A stretch of 64,000 nt of DNA from Spirometra erinaceieuropaei (taxonomy: Eukaryota; Platyhelminthes; Cestoda; Diphyllobothriidea; Diphyllobothriidae): assembly GCA_902702965.1 (NCBI GenBank), contig CACRXP010000115.1, forward strand, positions 135,773 through 199,772, given 5' to 3'. Made by a program: the position numbers and the translations under genes. Of the stretch, positions 11,825 to 21,300 are shown in pieces; positions within the stretch are counted from its first letter, which is position 1; the number at the start of each line of letters is the position of its first letter. The notes under the pieces were generated by a model that did no database searches, was not told the origin of the DNA, and saw only the letters and a list, made by a program, of their open reading frames with translations.

Positions 11825-12520
11825 ACACGATCGCTTGGACAAGAGCTTCATCAGGCTGACGTTTCCGATTCCTGCTCGAACCCATCATCAGAGACAAAAG
11901 CAGATATGGGTGGTCCATGCATAAAGGGTTGCAGTATCTATAGGATGCAGTCGCCATGCTACCGCATACTTATGAATATTCACGGCTTCCTTCCCTCCCC
12001 CCCCTTCATCAGGGATCGTTGCACGTGGCGTGATGGCCGACATTTGCGTCGTTAATTACTGCAGTTTCATCACGTGTGTTGGAGGTTTGTGTGATGATTG
12101 CTCGACCATCTGACGCATTGACCCTGGTTTTGGAAAAATTGTTCACCTCTGCGCTTCCCGCGTGGCTAATTACTCCGCCTAGGCGAAGTCTCAGCACTGA
12201 GTATGGAAGGGAAAGGTCATTGCACTTGTTAGTGGACTGGGGGCCGGTAAAGCATGACTGAAGCAGCTCCAAGCTCACGCGGTTGTCACCCCTTGCGAGA
12301 ATTTCGGCCTCGTGTGTGGCCGGATCTCGTCGAATGAGCCGCAACTTGAGTGCTGGCGTCATTTATCCGCACCCCTTAGGCGTGTCCGGCTATTCGCGTT
12401 CGGAGCTGTATTCCGGTTTCTCCGAGGTACTTGCTTTGTCCGCAACTGCACCAGATCCGATAAATGACTCCAGACGTTTCTGGCCGTGGCAGCGGGTCTT
12501 TCGGTTTCATTAACTGATGC
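11825..12520 (-). pseudogene. Penelope-like element 3' end, GIY-YIG endonuclease remnant
   Basis: On the minus strand from 12520 the order is: ETERPAATARNVWSHLSDL (another frame of the segment just before GVVYRIWC), then EAEILARGDNRVSLELLQS, CFTGPQSTNKCNDLSLPYSV, RLRLGGVISHAGSAEV, then non-coding 3' repeat. It matches the intact copy at 12988-13557 throughout but needs at least one frameshift between the YVGETGR region and the AEILARGDN region. The hammerhead-like block is at 11846-11902. It lies head to head with the plus-strand copy that starts 370 bp further on. Confidence 0.88.
11846..11902 (-). ncRNA. hammerhead-like ribozyme motif, PLE 3' repeat
   Basis: On the minus strand: CTGATGA (complement of 11885-11891), stem GGGTTC/GAATCG with one mismatch, then GAAACGTC (complement of 11858-11865), giving helix III palindrome ACGT and C17. 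It also has the extra T before helix II seen in the sister copies. Confidence 0.55.
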
Positions 12521-12886
12521 CTGAAGTCCGAAATAATCCAAGCCCGGTTTTAGGCAGGTTCATCTGGTGAGAAGTAACAAGCCAGAATCGGTCATGTCAG
12601 TCAACCTTGTCTTTGTCAATTCTTCTTCCTGAGGCGGAAATTTCATTGCCAGATATTTGGGCTCACTTCCCCGTGGCCTTGTAGTGATTGTCTGCTCATG
12701 TAGAGCTACAGGTGTTGAGGCGTAGGGAGGAAGTTTGAGTTCCGCACGTGAAAAATCTTGCTTAGTTGATTTTTGAAGACTCGTTGACGACCAGACGTTT
12801 GTTTGCGATAAATTAGGGCAGGTATCTTATGAGACAAATAGAGTAGTATTACCAATAGAAGCGAAGAGACGAGTCCCAGGAAGTAG
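12521..12886. other. spacer between two head-to-head PLE ends
   Basis: No coding signal was recognised. From about 12846 the sequence (CCAATAGAAGCGAAGAGACGAG) is the distal part of the PLE terminal repeat, also seen at 910-935, 19920-19935 and 62880-62900. Confidence 0.45.
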
Positions 12887-12917
12887 TCCTGAAGAAGGAG
12901 ACACGATCGCCGGGACA

Positions 12918-12980
12918 AGAGCTTTATTAGCCGGACGTTTCGGATTCCTACTCGAATCCATCATCTGAGACAAAAAAGCA
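12918..12980 (-). ncRNA. hammerhead-like motif, inverted PLE terminal repeat (core damaged)
   Basis: This is the mirror of 13636-13692. The core reads CAGATGA instead of CTGATGA, so this copy is probably inactive; stem GGATTC/GAATCC and GAAACGTC are intact. Confidence 0.5.
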
Positions 12981-13013
12981 GAAATGGGTGGTTGTTGCAC
13001 AAGGGGCTGCGGT

Positions 13014-13557
13014 CATGAAACCGAAAGACCCACTGCCACGGCTAGAAACGTCTGGAGTCGTTTATCGGATCTGGTGCAGTTGCGGACAAAGCAACTACGT
13101 CGGAGAAACCGGAAGGCAGCTCCGAACGAGAATGGCCGAACACGCGGCAGCGGTGCGCAGAACTGACGCCAGCTCTCAAGTTGCGGCTCATTCGACGAGA
13201 TCCGGCCACACATTCAAATTCGATGAGGTCGAAATTCTCGCAAAAGGTGACAACCGCGTGAGCCGGGAGCTACTGGAATCCTGGTTTACTGGCCCCCAGT
13301 CCATCAACAAGTGCAACGATCTTCCCACTCCATACTGCGTGCTAAAATTTCGCCTAGGCGGAGTAAAAAGCCATGCGGGGAGGGCAGAGGTGAACACTTT
13401 TCCCAACACCGGGGTCGGTGCGTCAGATGGTCGGGCAATCATCACGCCGACATCCAAAGCACCTGATGAAATTGCAGCAATTATCGACTCGAATGTCGGC
13501 CATCAAGCAATGATCACACCAAGTGCGACGATCCTGGATGAAAGGGGGGAGCCGTGA
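13014..13557 (+). CDS. GIY-YIG endonuclease domain of a Penelope-like element (partial)
   Basis: Open to a stop at 13557; an ATG exists at 12988 but it lies in the inverted repeat, so the native part begins near 13014. Numbering from 12988: GVVYRIWC (23-30), C32, YVGETGR (37-43), Arg48 in RTRMAEH, and RELLESWF (93-100) supply the two signature strands, the catalytic Arg and the Glu of a GIY-YIG nuclease. A lineage-specific tail follows (TGPQSINKCNDLPTPY, then RLGGVKSHAGRAEV). No reverse transcriptase is attached, so this is a stranded domain. It is the reference copy for the decayed relatives at 880-1412, 11825-12520 and 62700-63640. Confidence 0.9.
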
Positions 13558-13635
13558 ATGTTCATAGGTATGCGGTAGCATGCCTACTGCATCCTATAAA
13601 TACCGCAGCCTTTTGTGCAACAACCACCCGTTTTT

Positions 13636-13692
13636 GCTTTTTTGTCTCTGATGATGGATTCGAGTAGGAATCCGAAACGTCAGGCTAATAAA
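13636..13692 (+). ncRNA. hammerhead-like ribozyme motif, PLE 3' repeat (best of this type)
   Basis: CTGATGA is at 13648-13654, perfect stem GGATTC/GAATCC with loop GAGTAG, GAAA at 13674-13677, helix III palindrome ACGT, C13681 as predicted cleavage nucleotide. Helix I: TTTTTTGTCT upstream pairs with AGGCTAATAAA downstream in about eight of ten positions (including one G-U). An extra T sits between CTGATGA and helix II. Confidence 0.68.
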
Positions 13693-13923
13693 TCTCTTGT
13701 CCCGGCGATCGTGTCTCCTTCTTCAAGAGTAGTATTAATCGTTACAGGCAAGTGGATGGTCAGGACTATGGGAAGATAAGTAGAGGCAGTCGGTAGTAAG
13801 ATAGCCAGGTAGTGAGCGCTAGTGTGGAGGAGAAAAGGTTACACTACAAGCGGTCGCACGGTAAATGTGTTGGAGACCAACGTAGGGGTCGAATTGGGGC
13901 GCGGCACGCGTTCACCGGAAGGC

Positions 13924-14036
13924 NNNNNNNNNNNNNNNNNNNNNNNNNNNNNNNNNNNNNNNNNNNNNNNNNNNNNNNNNNNNNNNNNNNNNNNNNNNNN
14001 NNNNNNNNNNNNNNNNNNNNNNNNNNNNNNNNNNNN
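13924..14036. other. assembly gap (113 N)
   Basis: Run of N; true size unknown. Apparent frames through it are meaningless. Confidence 0.99.
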
Positions 14037-14109
14037 GGCTATCGCCGTGCCAACTACTTCCGCACAATCCTGACATCAAGTGGTTAAACGGTTCAGACAG
14101 CAGACCGAT

Positions 14110-14620
14110 GCAGCGGAGAGGATCCAAAAGCGGGGTTGAGACGATTCGGATATGGGTGGGAAAAGGTGGAAATAGAAGCATAAACAGCGCCATTCTCGCG
14201 CATTTTGTTGATTCCGGACATCGTGTGGACACCAAAGAAGCTCTTTGTGTGATTTATAAGGTCTCCTCGAACTACCATAAGCTACTGAACTAGCGTCTGT
14301 TAGCGACAGCAGAAGCGGCTGCTGACGGATTACGCAAGCCCGCCTTGTGTGCTCAGAAGAACCTCGTTTGGGTTCCGCACCTACCGTGGTCAAGGGCCGA
14401 CTAACCCTGGAACTCTCCGCGCCCTTTCGCGCCCACCCCGTCCCTGGCAGTGACTGCTATTACCCCCACCCAAACCACATTCCCACACCCCGGTTCTGTC
14501 TTTAGACGAATTTTAATCGATTTCTTTAATCACTGACTTGTTTTACTTGACCCTGTTCCTGAATGAGTGCGCTGACCTGATGAGAATTTAACGAAAGCAA
14601 ACGTATGCTCGCCAGCCAGT
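14110..14620 (+). pseudogene. Penelope-like element 3' end, a different endonuclease lineage
   Basis: Translation gives SAILAHFVDSGHRVDTKEAL (the histidine-rich region after the Arg/Glu core of PLE GIY-YIG domains). A stop and frame change follow, then RLLATAEAAADGLRKPALC and a short tail. The sister copy at 25700-26200 shows the same order (ISVILAHMTDSEYRMDTKKA, RLLATPEVVAIGLRRTVLC) and a similar non-coding tail ending in TTTTACTTGAC. GVVY and YVG motifs are not present. The downstream tail carries the compact hammerhead at 14571-14616. Confidence 0.75.
14571..14616 (+). ncRNA. compact hammerhead ribozyme candidate
   Basis: GCTGAC (14571-14576) pairs with GCCAGC (14611-14616) in five of six positions for helix I. 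CTGATGA is at 14577-14583, a very short helix II element GAATTTAAC, GAAA at 14593-14596, helix III AGCA/TGCT around a six-base loop, C14610 at the predicted cleavage position. All invariant core bases are present in 46 nt. Helix II is weak (one or two pairs). Confidence 0.72.
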
Positions 14621-15339
14621 CTGCTGAATATTACCATGGGAAGTTTCGTGATTGTAGTACGTTTGTATTGAATGGTGGGGCGCCTGGTTAAAAAAACATT
14701 CTTCCCTTTAGATGGTGTTATGCGATATTCCGCGACGTTGTGTTTCTCTGCTATCCACCTCACTGCTGCATGGTAGGGAGAGTTATGCATACCGAAAATC
14801 GGAGGAACTAGCAGGCCGTCCTCGTGGATTTTCGCCGATGAGCTTCGTAGAGGCCGCGAATTAGCCATGGTAATTGGTCAGTCAACCTGCTAACTGCATG
14901 CGGTTTGCTGCGCTCTCTTTTCCCTCATCTGAGGCGGTTATTCCCACCCGCCCCCCCCCCAACCACGCTAACCCTAATCACCTGCGCAGTCTGATACACA
15001 CTGTTACATTCACACGATTTTTTTTCTCTGGGGTTCACACTAGGAACAGAATTAACAATATGTTTGGCGCTGCTTCCGCTCCTTATTTCATCTTTTCTCA
15101 GTCGCGACGGAAAGAGTTCACGCGCACTTTTAGGTAGGCGTAGACTTAGGAGACCAATATAACCGGCTCGACAGTAACAAGTAAGGGAATAAATGTCCAT
15201 GGACGTGGTCAGAGCTAGCAACCTATCTTTGCCTCCTTCGTATAGATTTAAGTTTGCCAAGAACAAGATCTACAACCTTGGTGCTGGGAAACTCGTCCCA
15301 ACCAACTCTCCCTGCATACTGATAATCAGTACCTGATTA
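14621..15339. other. no recognised gene
   Basis: Minus frames at 14530-14868 and 14925-15266 have no recognisable domain. There is a poly-C run near 14949-14960. Confidence 0.35.
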
Positions 15340-15960
15340 GACTAATATCAATTGCCCCTAATTATCCTTGCCAGTTTCTCATTCCTCACATGTACGAAGG
15401 GATGAATAGTGCTCGATTTCCCTTATTACCCATTTGCCTAATAAGAATTTATCGAAATCCAGAAGTGCTTTGGCAGATTTAAAATTATTCACTTTGACCC
15501 AACTGTGAAAGACTCGGTGCCTCGGTGAGATTCGAATCCACGACAGCAAGGGAAACTCTAGTACAGTAAATGCTCTAACCATCTGAGCTTCGAGGCCCAC
15601 CGGACGACGCGAGTTTAATCACATTTGGGTCAATTTTACTCGTCCACAGTTGGGTTAAAGTGGATTAGGGGAAATCTGCCAAAAAACTTCTGAATTACGT
15701 GAGCCTGGTAGTCATATGGTGGATTCTAGATGTACTTTTTGGGAAATCCTGCTTGGGCAGTCAACTTAATGCATCAGATTTGGTGGATTCCAGACGTTGC
15801 AGTAGGTTAAGCGGGTAAAATTGACCCAAATTGCCTCTAATTATCCTTGCCTGTTTCTCATTCCTCATATGTGCGAAGGGATGAATAGTGCTTGAATTCC
15901 CTTATCGCCCCTTTGCTTTAATTAAACACACTACCATAAAAATGCATTGGCCTAATAAGA
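15340..15960. repeat. duplicated dispersed repeat containing a tRNA-like head
   Basis: 15350-15440 (CTAATTATCCTTGCCAGTTTCTC through GAAGGGATGAATAGTGCT) recurs at 15835-15925. A block starting ACAGTTGGGT and ending CACTTCTG-like sequence occurs on the plus strand at 15650-15700 and inverted at 15460-15505. The unit looks like a SINE or other non-autonomous retroelement. Confidence 0.6.
15518..15597 (-). repeat. tRNA-like SINE head (not a functional tRNA)
   Basis: On the minus strand: acceptor-like GGCCTCG pairing with CGAGGCA in six of seven positions, D arm GCTCAGATGGTTAGAGC, T arm with TTCGAAT, and CACCGA after the acceptor. The anticodon arm does not pair (only about three base pairs) and the variable region is long. 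This fits a polymerase III promoter head of a tRNA-derived SINE better than a working tRNA. Confidence 0.6.
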
Positions 15961-16236
15961 ATTTATTGGAGGCAAAATAAGCTTTCTCAATTTGTCTTTT
16001 GTAATTTTCTTAAGTTTTAATCAATAGCTGACGGACCAGAATGGAGTTATCTTGAATTTTTTTTACGAATTTTCCTTTTCTACTTCGTTGATCAAGAATA
16101 AGATCTGAAGCCCTGTTTCTGGGAAGCTCTACCCTACCATCAACCCATCCACACCAACAGTCATCACCTGTCTGGATAAAATTAGCTGTCCTCATTTCCC
16201 ACATGTTTTAATTAAGTTTGCTCCCATTGGAATGTA

Positions 16237-16280
16237 TTGACCTAGTGAGAATTTATCGAAAGCAAAAATCTGCTTGTCAA
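16237..16280 (+). ncRNA. compact hammerhead ribozyme candidate in a dispersed repeat
   Basis: TTGAC (16237-16241) pairs perfectly with GTCAA (16276-16280) for helix I. The core reads CTAGTGA (expected CTGATGA, so damaged). Helix II is GAATTTATC, then GAA, helix III AGCA/TGCT with a six-base loop, T16275 at the cleavage position. It has the same layout as 14571-14616, with compensating helix I sequence. Confidence 0.6.
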
Positions 16281-17319
16281 GTAGCTTTCTGTATATGTCC
16301 ACGGTAATTTTCGTAATTTTGATTAATATAGGAACAAATTAATCTGGCCAGGCTGCCGTCATCTTGAATTGCCTTTTTACGAAGTCCAGATTTCTGCTAC
16401 ATTGACTACAGTAAATTTTAGTAGGGGTAATTTAACCAATCGGCGGCCAGTGCTTTAGGTCTGGAGACTGCTGCGCACGATCAATACATCGATTGACTGA
16501 ATTCCCATCAGAGACATAGGCTTTAATCGGGTCGCTGCTTGTGCCGGCGTTTATGCCTTCACCTGTCTAGACTAAACAAAAATAATGCAACATTCGCATG
16601 GCTAAGTGTCGTTGCAGGACAAACCGCGAACACATACCGGCTTCAGTGGGGGCGAGAAAAATGAAGACAGCTTCCTGTTCGGCCATGGCACGATTGGTCA
16701 ATAAAAGTCGCCGTATGGACGCTGACTGGGCCCACCCGACATCCGCCTAATCAACTGATGTCGAGCTCATCTTCTATCTCTCACTCTCTAATCCCAATTG
16801 CAGTCGCCCTAATCCGACCCCCCTCCCTTTGCATGTAACCCCTATTCGTCCCCCCAAAGAAGGCCAGTCTCTGGTTCGACAATCGTGCAACGTCGTGGAA
16901 TGAGCGCGCGGGGGGGGCGCCCATCTCATGTCCACAACGAGTTGACCGCTCTGCAAAAAAGGCATAATTTGGTCCACAAGTTTTTTTGCTTACTAAATGA
17001 AAAGGAATATTATTTCCTAAAAATCAGAAATCTGCCTGACGCGTAGATTGAAAGTCCCTTAGCTATGGTTGACTATGTCTGAGCATAGCAAAGGAGGACG
17101 GCATCATCAATGAAAAGTAATAGCAGATGCATAAGTACCTGGTTGATTGTCCCATCGCGTGCGAAGCAGCGGTAAATATGTCAGACAAAGGCGCGGCCAA
17201 GGTGTCTATCATGGACTGGTCAATGTAAATATTAGGCTAAAAATCAGCCTCGCTTACCATCAAAGGTTCTTTCTTGCTCTATGCCGGTAAGCAGCATAAA
17301 TAATGAAACGTGGTGTCGG
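16281..17319. other. no recognised gene
   Basis: No domain or repeat was recognised. There is a poly-G run at 16910-16917. Confidence 0.35.
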
Positions 17320-18320
17320 GAATCTAGGTCCTTCTGGGTCGCCTAAAATGTTGTGCAGTTTACGTAGTCGTCTAATCCTTTGAGGAAAATGTCCCTTGCC
17401 AATGCAGAGATTGTTTCTAAGTAATGTTATCAGGACAGATGTTTAAAAATTACAATAGAAATTAGCATTTCATTGTACCCAAAAAATTCCCCAAGTTTAC
17501 TGTTGTTGTGGACTAACATAGCGCATCTATGAACTCTGTTCTACGAGTGTAGAGAGCAATATAATCTGGAAGTTTTTGCCGTATAAATCTTGTCGCTATT
17601 GAAAGTAAATTTCCAGTTATTGAAAGTCTTATGAAGTAGAATGTAAACAAACACCTTATATTTAGAAAAAACTGAATTGCAGCTTTTAATTTCCTCAGAA
17701 ATCAATTGCTTACTTGGAGTAAATCAGTCCATTTGGGATTTGCAGGCTCGGTCCACGTTAAAATGAACGTACCGGAACTCATTACCTAGGCAAATACTTC
17801 CAGCAAATGTCTTATTTTGAAGGTTTTGAAGCAGAAATAGCATAAAACTTATCAATTTGAGCCGCCGATGGAGAACACTGGAGACTGCGATGTTTTTACT
17901 TATATTTCAACGATACTCTGAAATTCAACGTATGCGCTGTCTCCAAATATCACGCTGTGATTTTACAAAGAAAAGTCTATTCATCCTTTCTAATTCTCTC
18001 AGTAATTAATCGCCAACTTGAAGCAAATCAGTCTATTCCAGACTAATAGGGTCAGACTGAATTTTGTCATGAAGATTTGGGCCCCTGTGAAATAACCGCG
18101 TAATATTCATATGTTTTCAACAGGCAGCCAGTAGTATATGCTGAAATATCACGAAATGCAATAGTTGACGACAAAGGTACTAGCTAAAAACCCAGGCATG
18201 CGTGTTTCGCGGATATTCTGCCGCTGCTTAGGACGGCTGCGAGGGATTTAGCTTATCAATGGGTCCCCCTGCGTTCCTCTTCTGTTTTCTCGTAGAAACT
18301 CCAGTTTAGATGGAGTTCGG
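17320..18320 (+). repeat. dispersed repeat also present at 54.8-55.4 and 57.4-58.6 kb
   Basis: 17760-17950 (AAATACTTCCAGCAAATGTC, GAAGGTTTTGAAG, GCCGATGGA, CTCTGAAATTCAACGTA) matches 54785-55410. 18065-18310 (AACCGCGTAATATTCAT, GGCAGCCAGTAGTATA, CGTGTTTCGC, GGGTCCCCC) matches 57545-57745, 58025-58240 and, inverted, 58370-58585. It is non-coding. The class is unknown. Confidence 0.65.
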
Positions 18321-18649
18321 CCCAAAATTCATGCATCAAATTTCGGTCTTCGCCTATAGACTCCAGTTCTGAAATTTTCAATCCGAGACTTACAGGCTCA
18401 GACAGAAACCGATTTCAGAAAAATCTGACTCTCGCTCTGGACGTTTGTTTGTTTCAGCGGCAAGGTTTCACATATGGGTGAGTATCAAATGTGACAGCAA
18501 TGACCGTCTACATAAAAATGCCTCAGAAAACCCCAACCTAGGTGAATGTTTTCAAAGGACATCTTGCCTTGAAATTTTTGCTAAACGCATAGTACAGAGA
18601 ACCTGATAAGATATGGTTATGTAGCCCCACCTGACGGACATAATACTGT

Positions 18650-18780
18650 CGTTTTGGAGTTTAAGGCTGCTGTTAAGGGTTGGGCTTAGTGGTAAGGTCA
18701 GGGTTGGGGCTAGGGTTAGGTCTTAGAGTTAGGGTTGGGTGGTAGGGCCAGGGGTTTGCGGGATGTTGGTTAACCAGCAA
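18650..18780 (+). repeat. degenerate TTAGGG-like tract
   Basis: G-rich strand with variants AAGGGTTGGGC, GGGTTGGGGCTAGGGTTAGG, TTAGGGTTGGG. It is preceded by an ATACTGT..TTGGAGTTT block shared with 47680-47700, so the tract is carried inside a dispersed repeat rather than being a relic telomere end. Confidence 0.6.
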
Positions 18781-19399
18781 GCCTGATATTACACAAATTC
18801 TTGATGGCTATTTAAACGTAAACAGCATTCAAGTATGTACAGACCTTATTTACTTGCAAAATTAAGCTTGCCCTTTTGGTAGGTTTTTTTTACGTTTTTG
18901 GCATTCCAGCTTTCTATAACAAAATTGTTGCCAAGGTGATTCACAGATACTTTCTATACATTTGTTTACATTACGTACATTTCAGTACGGAAGGACTAAG
19001 CACTTTCAAACATGCTTAGTACTGTTTTGTACGAAAAAAAATACCACCAGTTTGCAAACCAGAATATTTAAAGCCTGAATCGATCCCCGTTTATCGAAAA
19101 CAGTATGATTTCCCATACCGCTTTCAGTCGGTTATAGAGGGCACTTAATGTGGACTTTGTCCGCTTTACGGGAAGACGCGCACCAACAAGAAACTTCTCA
19201 CGGGGTACTCCTCCAGTACCTTTTAAGTTCTTGCGATTTTCGGAGCAATAAAACAAAATAATTTTTAACCGCACCTATTACTACGTCTAACAGCACAAAA
19301 TACCACCGAACTGCAAACACGGTTTTTGGCAAGGTTTGGTTCTGCAGCCCCACTTGATTGACACCTTATGGTTAGCTTACTATACCAATATTAGGTAGC
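18781..19399. other. no recognised gene
   Basis: No coding signal. From 19320 (GGCAAGGTTTGGTTCTGCAGCCCCAC) it matches the flank of the tRNA-like arrays at 61080-61150 and 62040-62110. Confidence 0.4.
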
Positions 19400-19734
19400 A
19401 TATGCAGTTCAGCTACTCGCTGCGTTAGAAAGGGAAAGAGAGCGCAAGCAGAGCTGGAAGCACGCGTTGGGAGGCGAGTGAGGGTGGCTTGTACACACTC
19501 TCTTCCGACGTAGTCACTCGCTGGATTAGTAGGATAAGTAAGGTGCAATCACAACCGGAAGGCCACGGAGGGGACCGTGTGGTAATTCGTCGTGCATGGC
19601 CATTAAAGCGGAGATGATGGAGTTCCAATCCATCCAAACAATTCCATTAGCAAGCCCACTTGCTCACTCGCTGGACTAGTATAATAAAGAGGACACAAAC
19701 GGGGCTCGAAGCACGCGCAGGGAAGCGCGTGTGG
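19400..19734 (+). repeat. tRNA-like short repeat array
   Basis: Repeated units contain CAGCTACTCGCTG or CACTCGCTGGA followed 40-50 bp later by a GCTCGAAGCACGCG-type block (19460, 19705). TAGCTCAGCTACTCGCTGG and GGGCTCGAAGC resemble polymerase III A and B boxes. Units are separated by CACAACCGGAAGGCCACGG segments. Confidence 0.5.
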
Positions 19735-20040
19735 ACTGATACTTCACTAACAGATGAGACGCATAAATGGAGCGGGATTTGGTATTGCAAAAACTACTCG
19801 TCTGCTTGGCTACGTTTACGTGAGGAATGTTGCCATTTGAGCAGTCGTCTCTGGAAAAAACTACATGTCATCTTCTGACTGCTCGTAATATATATCCCTG
19901 AGAAGCTATACACCAAGTCGATAGAAGCGGATAGGCGAGTCCCAGGAAGCAGTTCAGAAGAAAAAGAAGTTGCTGTCGCTGGAACAAGAAACTACTGGCC
20001 GGACGTTTCCGATTCTATCACGAACCCATTATGATTGGCA
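19735..20040 (-). repeat. Penelope terminal-repeat fragment
   Basis: It matches 62697-62998 in the same orientation over about 300 bp and shares CGAGTCCCAGGAAG and the hammerhead-like block (complement of 19995-20033, with the CTGATGA core lost) with other PLE ends. There is no coding part. Confidence 0.65.
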
Positions 20041-20515
20041 TAGTGAAACAATATTAGTTAACATACGTAGCTCAGCTACTCGCTGGATTAGGAAGGGCGT
20101 GATAGCACAAGCAGGGCTCGAAGCACGCGCAGGGAAGTGTATACACTATCCTCCCCCCGACACAGCCACTCGCTGGATTAAGATTATATGGGGGGCACAA
20201 TCACAATTGGAAGGCCACGGAGAGAACTGCATGGTAATTCGCAGTACATGACCACTGCAGTGAGACAGACGGAGTTCCGAAACGTCTACTTGGCCGCTCG
20301 CCTGATTGAGGTAATAAAGACGGCTCAAGCAGAGCTCGAAGCACGCGCAGGGATGCGCGTATGAACTGAAAACTGAAGTAATCGAGGCCGGCGTATAAGC
20401 ACTCCTCCCCCCGTGGCACAGTCACGCGCTGTATTAAAGTGGTAAGGAAGGTGCAAACATGTAGTATTTGTAAAGCCAGCGTATTCAGACGCACTGAGAT
20501 TTTTTTAGATAGCTA
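20041..20515 (+). repeat. tRNA-like short repeat array, second block
   Basis: Best unit is 20068-20125: GTAGCTCAGCTACTCGCTGG then GGGCTCGAAGCACGCGC. Further units lie at about 20165-20245 and 20298-20360. The block is homologous to 62106-62545. Confidence 0.5.
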
Positions 20516-21239
20516 ACTATATGAAATCACTCAGGTGGGGCTGCAGGACCGAGCCCTGCTCAGGTATTTTAGAGCCAACTTAATTTGCTGATTGTGGAAA
20601 GGATGCAACCTCCATATCAAGACCCGCTAGATTTCAGTGGACAGAAACTTAAATTTTCCAATTCGAAAATGATCGTAGCCTTTCCTTTCGCGTTTTTATT
20701 GATTTGGATCCTGCTAGCGATGATCGACAGCCTAATAAATTATTTGAGTATGGACAAACATTTGCTATCACCGAAAATCCCTGGTTTTCTCTGACAAACT
20801 AACCTTAAAATTATCTCTTCTTTAGAGATAATATACCAAAATAGCATCAGCCTACGTGCGTCCTGCTAGTCACTTGATCTTCGCTCATAGCCTTTCCGGA
20901 GTTGGGCAACCTATAGTGTATATGCAGTTAAAACGACGTGGACACGCATTAGCCATCTTTCAGTCTGAAAAGACACGCGGCGGGCCTTTGAATTTGAGCC
21001 GCCATTTTTGTAGCTCTCAATTCACGTGTGGATTTTTACTAATTGTACATTACTGTGCCTATTTCTCTTCGATATATTGAACTGTTCTGCACCCTTTGTT
21101 TGTCTGAGCTAAGATTATGAGGTCGTCTCTACAGTACGCTAACACCCTTTTGAAATGAATTAAATTGTCAATTTCACTCACGAACGACCATGATGCAAAC
21201 TGTTGTACCTTACGGCCAATATGTCGTATTTGCGATCGT
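20516..21239. other. no recognised gene; possible 5' region of the CR1-like element
   Basis: Short open frames at 20585-20794 and 20856-21080 have no recognised domain. The latter part may be 5' untranslated sequence of the retrotransposon that follows. Confidence 0.35.
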
Positions 21240-21300
21240 TCTGCGTTGAATTTATCAAATATTCGTTAACAACGGCCTATGCATCGGAGAAAACACCGTT

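Larger units (their letters stand above)
12887..13727 (+). mobile_element. short Penelope-like element flanked by inverted terminal repeats
   Basis: 12887-13013 and 13602-13727 are reverse complements with only scattered mismatches. The enclosed 590 bp is just the GIY-YIG endonuclease and its 3' tail. The architecture is the same as at 8393-9462 but in a different PLE lineage. Confidence 0.85.

Noticed and set aside
13812..14235. Frames running through the N gap
   Set aside because: Continuity is created by the Ns.
15518..15597. Functional tRNA gene
   Set aside because: Acceptor, D and T arms are drawable but the anticodon arm is not, and it sits inside a duplicated repeat.
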